From Deroplatys truncata (taxonomy: Eukaryota > Arthropoda > Insecta > Mantodea > Mantidae): a stretch of 64,000 nt of DNA. Below are positions 59,690 to 64,000 of the stretch, in pieces. Under the pieces are notes generated by a model. The model did not search any database, was not told where the DNA came from, and worked only from the letters and a program-made list of their open reading frames with translations. The translations under genes and the position numbers were made by a program. The stretch covers positions 173,746,096-173,810,095 of the forward strand of contig CM060985.1 in NCBI GenBank assembly GCA_030765065.1. Direction: 5' to 3'. Every line of letters begins with the position of its first letter. The first letter of the stretch is position 1.

Positions 59690-61030
59690 AGGAAAATAAA
59701 AATCACACGGCTTTCTCTATCAGTCTTTTTCAAACAATACTTACAAAAGCTGATTCTTGGTATCTACTTGTTAATCGGGAAAACTTTCATTTTAGGAATA
59801 AGAAGAATGCAGTAAACTAAAGGGATAGTCAAATATTTTAAAACTTGGGTTGCTATTTGATGGATTTGAAATTCTGTTCTTTACAGGTGATCGCGGAAAA
59901 AAGAAAAGAAAAAATCCTGATGTTCTACATTCACATGGCTTTCTCTAATCATTCTTCTACAAACTATACTTACAAAAGCTTTATTATTCCATCTTCTTCT
60001 TGTTAATCCAGATAAACGTTCAATTTACATTTACAATTTTGTTATACGATACAGTAGGTAAAGTGAGTCAGCTTTTTAAAGAGCACGTGGCTATATGAGG
60101 GCTTTGAAATTCGATGCTCTATGCGTGACCACGAGAAAATATCGAATACCGACTTCTCATTTGAGAGAATTATAAGTAGGTATTTGAAAGTTTAAACCAA
60201 TAACAAGGTATATCTCAGAATGGTTAACTTAAAAAAAGAAAGTAAAACAGAAATGCGTTGACATAAATTGTGTGCTTTAACGAGAACAATTTTCTTTTGG
60301 TAGATAGATTTGCCTATCTTATGGTTTACCAACTGTGCAAAAGTTACTGAGAAATAAGAGGACTTCAGAGGATATACCCAGGAAATGCAATATATGCATT
60401 TGACATGAAAACATTTTAAACTTGTCGTGTTTAATCAAAATTGTTAAGTCATTTTTGAGAAAATAAAAAGCTTTTGGAACAAGTTTCCATGTAAAGGGTA
60501 GTTTGGGGAGGGGGGGTAAATTTCTTGAAAATCTTCCTGATGTATGTTTGGAAGGTGCTGAACTTAAAATACCAAACTTGTTATTTAACGACTTTTCCTT
60601 TCTTAGTTTGCTGTTCAGACACAGATGCATAGGAGGACTCCTGTAGTAGGATCTCTTACAGTTTAGCGTTCAGAATGAAGAGCACTTCACTGGCTATTCC
60701 CAGAAAATTCGAGATATACCTAATTATATTTGCCATGCAAATATCTTAAACAATAGAAGATTTTAATCAAAATTGTTGGAGCCAGTTTTGAGAAAAGGGA
60801 TAGTTTTGGGGTAGAGGAATTTTCTTGAAAATCTTAACACATTTTGGAGGATACTAAGTTTGAACTAGTTTTTTTTATTTATTCTGTTCACACACACATT
60901 TGCTAAAGATGTTTCTTTTTAATTCAGGCACTCTCAAAACGTGTATCTCTGATGAAGTCTTGGTATCGAATGTTTGCGTAGAATGCAATATTTCCTCTAC
61001 TTGCTATATGCAAGTGATAGTGAAATTAAA
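59690..61030 (-). repeat. Interspersed family R, copy 6, rearranged
   Basis: In reverse complement the segment 61030-60650 runs from CACTATCACTTGCATATAGC through CTACGCAAACATTCGATACC to GGCTCCAACAATTTTGATTA. A second, partly overlapping R segment at 60650-60140 and a third at 60010-59690 repeat the same landmarks, so two or three copies are joined here. Confidence 0.65.
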
Positions 61031-61255
61031 AATTTTTTCAAGACGCAAGGACTCGGATGTGTGCTGATATAAACAGTTATTTAAAAGAGAGAATGTAAAA
61101 GATTGCGCAACATTTTCTTCCAGAGGCAAATGAAACACGACACACAAACCTTCTAACAATGCTGAAAAGATCCTGAGGTGTTTTCATCTGGGTACTATAA
61201 CGCTAACAGAATGCGAGTAAGGTCATAGTGAGCCGCTCTTGTTACCAGAAGACTG

Positions 61256-61350
61256 GTAATATAATCAAAGTGATATACAGACAGTATTATAATCAAAGCG
61301 ATATACAGATGGTAATATAATCAAAGCAATATACAAATAAACACTTACAT
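61256..61350 (+). repeat. ~32-bp short tandem repeat, three copies
   Basis: TAATATAATCAAAGTGATAT is followed by ACAGACAG, and the phrase repeats twice with small changes. Confidence 0.85.
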
Positions 61351-62406
61351 AAAGCAGAATGTTCACACAAATCAAAACCGGATTATAACTAAAGAATTTC
61401 AATTAAAACCAAACTTAAATTTAAACTTTCAAATGAAACTCTCTCATCCAGTGTAACTTTAATTAATGATAACATCTTATAAATTCTTGGAATTACGTAG
61501 TGATATTTTATATAGATGCAGAGGATATCAATATAAAGGTGCAAAAACAGAAGTACAAATAACCTACTTGCAGTATATCATTTGGTGGCACGTTTGTAAT
61601 ACTATCAAATAAGGAAATGAGGGATTGGTTTTAGAAAGGGGATGAGCATTAACTGTTGAAAGTTGGGTGAATCTCAATGTCTGTTTCATTTGCGAAATCT
61701 TCAATTATAATTGTGTTGTTTAAAATTTGCATCTCTATTAGGTTTCATAAATGAGAGTATGATTAACATGAATGAGTATATGAATATTTAGGTGCAGTAA
61801 AGATTTAAATCGCCTCCTGACAGAAGAATGGGCATGTTTGTTTACTCAGATGATGTGTCGTGGTGAAGGTCACTGAGCAAAAGCTTGGTAGGTGATAGCA
61901 ATAGCTCATTGAAGAGGGAAAATTTTTATTTATACCAAACCACGACCTGATGCTCGTTTCTCAACTTGCTTGGACCTACAGCTCACAAGCTTTTGCTTGT
62001 TTTTATTTATATCACAAATTGGCAACATGTCTGACAGTCTAAATCTGCTGATGGTTTAGGCAACATTGCCTGCGAAACATGTTCAGGTAATAAATTGTTA
62101 GTGGAGCAATTCAAGTGTACATTTGATTCACATTGTAATTTAGTATTATCATTTGCGTTTCATTGTGTACTACTTCCAGTTTTAGGTTTTTGAATCGCTA
62201 ACAGCTGGTGTTCAAACACTCATAACCAGAGTTTAGCATTTGCCTATTTTGTTCAGATTCGTAGGCTTTGTGTGAATAAATATGTTTCTTGCTTATTGGA
62301 GCAAAGTATAATAATTTTACAGTGCCTATAATTGCCTGTTTTCATGGTGTGTGCCTTTTTGTAGCTTAAGGGCATATTATGGTTTTTTTGTTAAAGTTTT
62401 CACTTA

Positions 62407-63547
62407 GGGCCAGTTCCACTAATGGATGCTAAGTTTTAACACAATGTAAAACTGATTTAACACTGAAGTTAACACAAATTGTGTTTCATTAATGAATGTT
62501 AACTTTAACAATGTGTTAAAGTTGGTGTTAAGTTAACATTGTGATACCCCTGTGTTAAGGCATTTAACAAATGCTAAAAGTTGGAAAATGGCTGCTGCAA
62601 ACCAAGCTGTTGATGTGAGTTTGCTACAATTGACATTTTTAATGCCATTCCTAATAAAAGAGTAGTCACAGGTCGTAATAAATTTGAAACCTCCTAAAAG
62701 GAGGAATTTTTAAAGCTATATAGACTGTTCAAGGGGTCATGAGCATGGTTTTATGCGAAATACGAGAGGTTAGAATACTATCAACAGAAGCATGCCTCTT
62801 TCTCTTAAGCTATAAGTGTTAATTAGATATTTAGATTTTATGCTACTAACATTTTTCATTTACTTGGTGGGTGATAATGTTGGCATTTCCAAAGCTACCG
62901 TTTGTGGTTCATCCGGAAGGTTTCCAAAGGAATTGCTTTAAGAATCTAACACTAATTTTTTTGGGTCTGCTTGATTAATCAGCGATAACACATTTTCGTC
63001 CATTTTAGTTTCAATGCACTGTCTACCACCAGTTTTAAACCATCTTAAACGCTCTTTGCACCTAATGTTTCTGGTGTTGCACTTTATGTTAACATAAAAT
63101 TGCTTCAGTTTGTCTTAAGAGAAACACATCCATTCCAATTAAATTACTCGTGAATTTTGTCCCAGGCTGCAATTTTATCCTTTAGTGTAAGATCGTCAGC
63201 TTTTTCACAGTTGATATTGCATCTGTACTTAATAACCAGGTGTTAATTAACTAGTTTCAAACGGTGAAACATTTATTTCAGTTGACATTGCGATTCTAAC
63301 CTCAAACAGGAACATCACATGGCAATTGCCACGAATGTAAATAGTTGTCTGCTACTGACACAGAGAGCACAGGTAAACTTAAACAAAAGTGCATCGGAGC
63401 ACGTTAGAAGCAGTGTAGTTCGGCCACTGCCTTCTGAAAATTAGCGTTCGCAGTTGTCTTTGACGTTAACAATATGTTAAACTTTGAACACTGTGTTGAC
63501 AAACAAGATGTTTGAGCATTTTTAACATCGGTTGGTGAAGCTGGCCC
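62407..63547 (-). mobile_element. Non-autonomous Harbinger with Myb/SANT-like remnant
   Basis: The 1,141-bp element is flanked by the 3-bp duplication TTA (62404-62406, 63548-63550), as PIF/Harbinger elements make. Ends are GGGCCAGTTCCACTAATGG and its inverse TTGGTGAAGCTGGCCC, followed inward by GTTAA-rich sub-terminal repeats. The - strand at about 63260-62930 gives KADDLTLKDKIAAWDKIHE, then LKQFYVNIKCNTRNIRCKER and RWFKTGGRQCIETKMDENV. This matches the Myb/SANT-like accessory protein of Harbinger elements ('K-LK--W-N-K---RK------FKTGG'). Stops interrupt it, and no transposase is present. Confidence 0.8.
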
Positions 63548-63845
63548 TTACTATAATTTCATTATTGATGGTGATTTGTTAACTTTAGTATTGCAATTAA
63601 TAATTTGCGTTCTGAGTCAATGAGCCATTGTTGACAATGTGCCCAAGGAAGTTTATAATACCGGCATTCCTTTCCAACAAAAACAAAACAGAAGTTTTTA
63701 TTATGTAAAGCCATGTTTTAATTATTGATTCGTTCAACTTCTTTCTTACTACTGGACTGTTAAATACAGTATAAAACCAAAATGGTCAAGTTCGTTGAGT
63801 TCACAGTACAAACAATCTATAAATAATGATGTGGTGTTCACAATA

Positions 63846-64000
63846 CAGTAGAATCTCGTTAGTACGTTTTTGCAGGGACCTAAGTATTTGGACGTCATAG
63901 GCGGGAAAACGTGTTAACGAAAATGCAAAATCTGCAATTTAAGAACATAGGTAATAAAAATCTAATAATTACTACGTTTCCATGGGCAATTTAAATCGAT
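63846..64000 (+). mobile_element. 5' end of a pogo/Tigger-like transposon (cut by window end)
   Basis: A TA dinucleotide (63844-63845) precedes CAGTAGAATCTCGTTAGTAC, the style of terminal repeat seen in pogo and Tigger elements, with further TACG/GCGGGAAAACG motifs inside. The transposase, if any, lies beyond the window. Confidence 0.5.

Larger units (their letters stand above)
59411..62014. repeat. Inverted MITE-like ends around a nested block
   Basis: The left end GTGGTATAAATAAAAGCAAG and the right end CTTGTTTTTATTTATATCAC are inverted relatives. Sub-terminal copies occur at 59475, 59551 and 61926. AGCAAAAGCTTG occurs on both sides (~59510 and ~61877). The interior is mostly family R sequence on the - strand. 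It could be one large element or two separate MITEs in opposite orientation. Confidence 0.45.
54281..64000 (+). other. TBPH: TBPH next intron (5' part, continues past the window)
   Basis: Donor GTAAGTG at 54281. I looked for RRM2 signatures (VFVGRCTED, FRAFAFVTF) on the + strand and saw none. The stretch 54281-55560 shows no recognised element, and the rest holds the transposon remains listed below. Confidence 0.7.

Noticed and set aside
54281-64000. Further TBPH exons (RRM2)
   Set aside because: No VFVGRC- or FRAFAFVTF-like coding was found on the + strand in this stretch.

Overview
The window looks like nuclear DNA from an insect with a large, repeat-rich genome, possibly a polyneopteran such as a cockroach, termite or stick insect; the order is inference. 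The only host gene I can establish is the TDP-43 orthologue (TBPH/TARDBP) on the + strand. Three coding exons (18642-18879, 18991-19160, 54140-54280) encode the N-terminal domain, a bipartite nuclear localisation signal and RRM1. Residue numbering runs gap-free with human TDP-43 through the NLS, which fixes the start codon. RRM2 and the C-terminal region must lie beyond base 64000. Exons 2 and 3 are separated by a ~35-kb intron that splits RRM1 and is packed with repeats.

Bases 1-18600 (upstream of TBPH) hold non-LTR retrotransposon remains: an ORF1-like fragment at 1-410, a jockey-like element with nearly complete ORF2 at 5296-7996 on the - strand, and RT fragments near 4140-4770, 10540-11090 and 11330-11870. 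They also hold six copies of a 94-bp tandem repeat, each with an RFX X-box and, in five of six, a perfect CRE one base away. A long inverted-repeat element lies at 12490-15290 and a decayed hAT transposon at 15640-17580.

The giant intron (19161-54139) contains tRNA-derived SINEs, two mariners, a Tc1, a Tc1/mariner-like element with unusually long D-E spacing (23931-26067) and its internally deleted relative (46397-47591), and Harbinger remains. It also holds two satellites. One is a ~7.5-kb, G-poor, 39-bp-period array whose middle is three copies of a 1,959-bp higher-order unit. The other is an 80-bp satellite arranged as 160-bp A/B dimers.

Downstream of exon 3 (54281-64000) are a hAT and a DDE_3-type transposon, each hit by a SINE, inverted MITE-like ends, a Harbinger derivative with TTA target duplications and a Myb/SANT-like remnant, and one end of a pogo/Tigger-like element.

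An apparently unclassified ~1-kb interspersed family, with the same short motif inverted at its two ends, occurs at least six times. Most open reading frames in the window, including a 2,405-codon one across the satellite, are repeat artefacts. I saw no CRISPR array, no recognisable LTR element and no other host gene.
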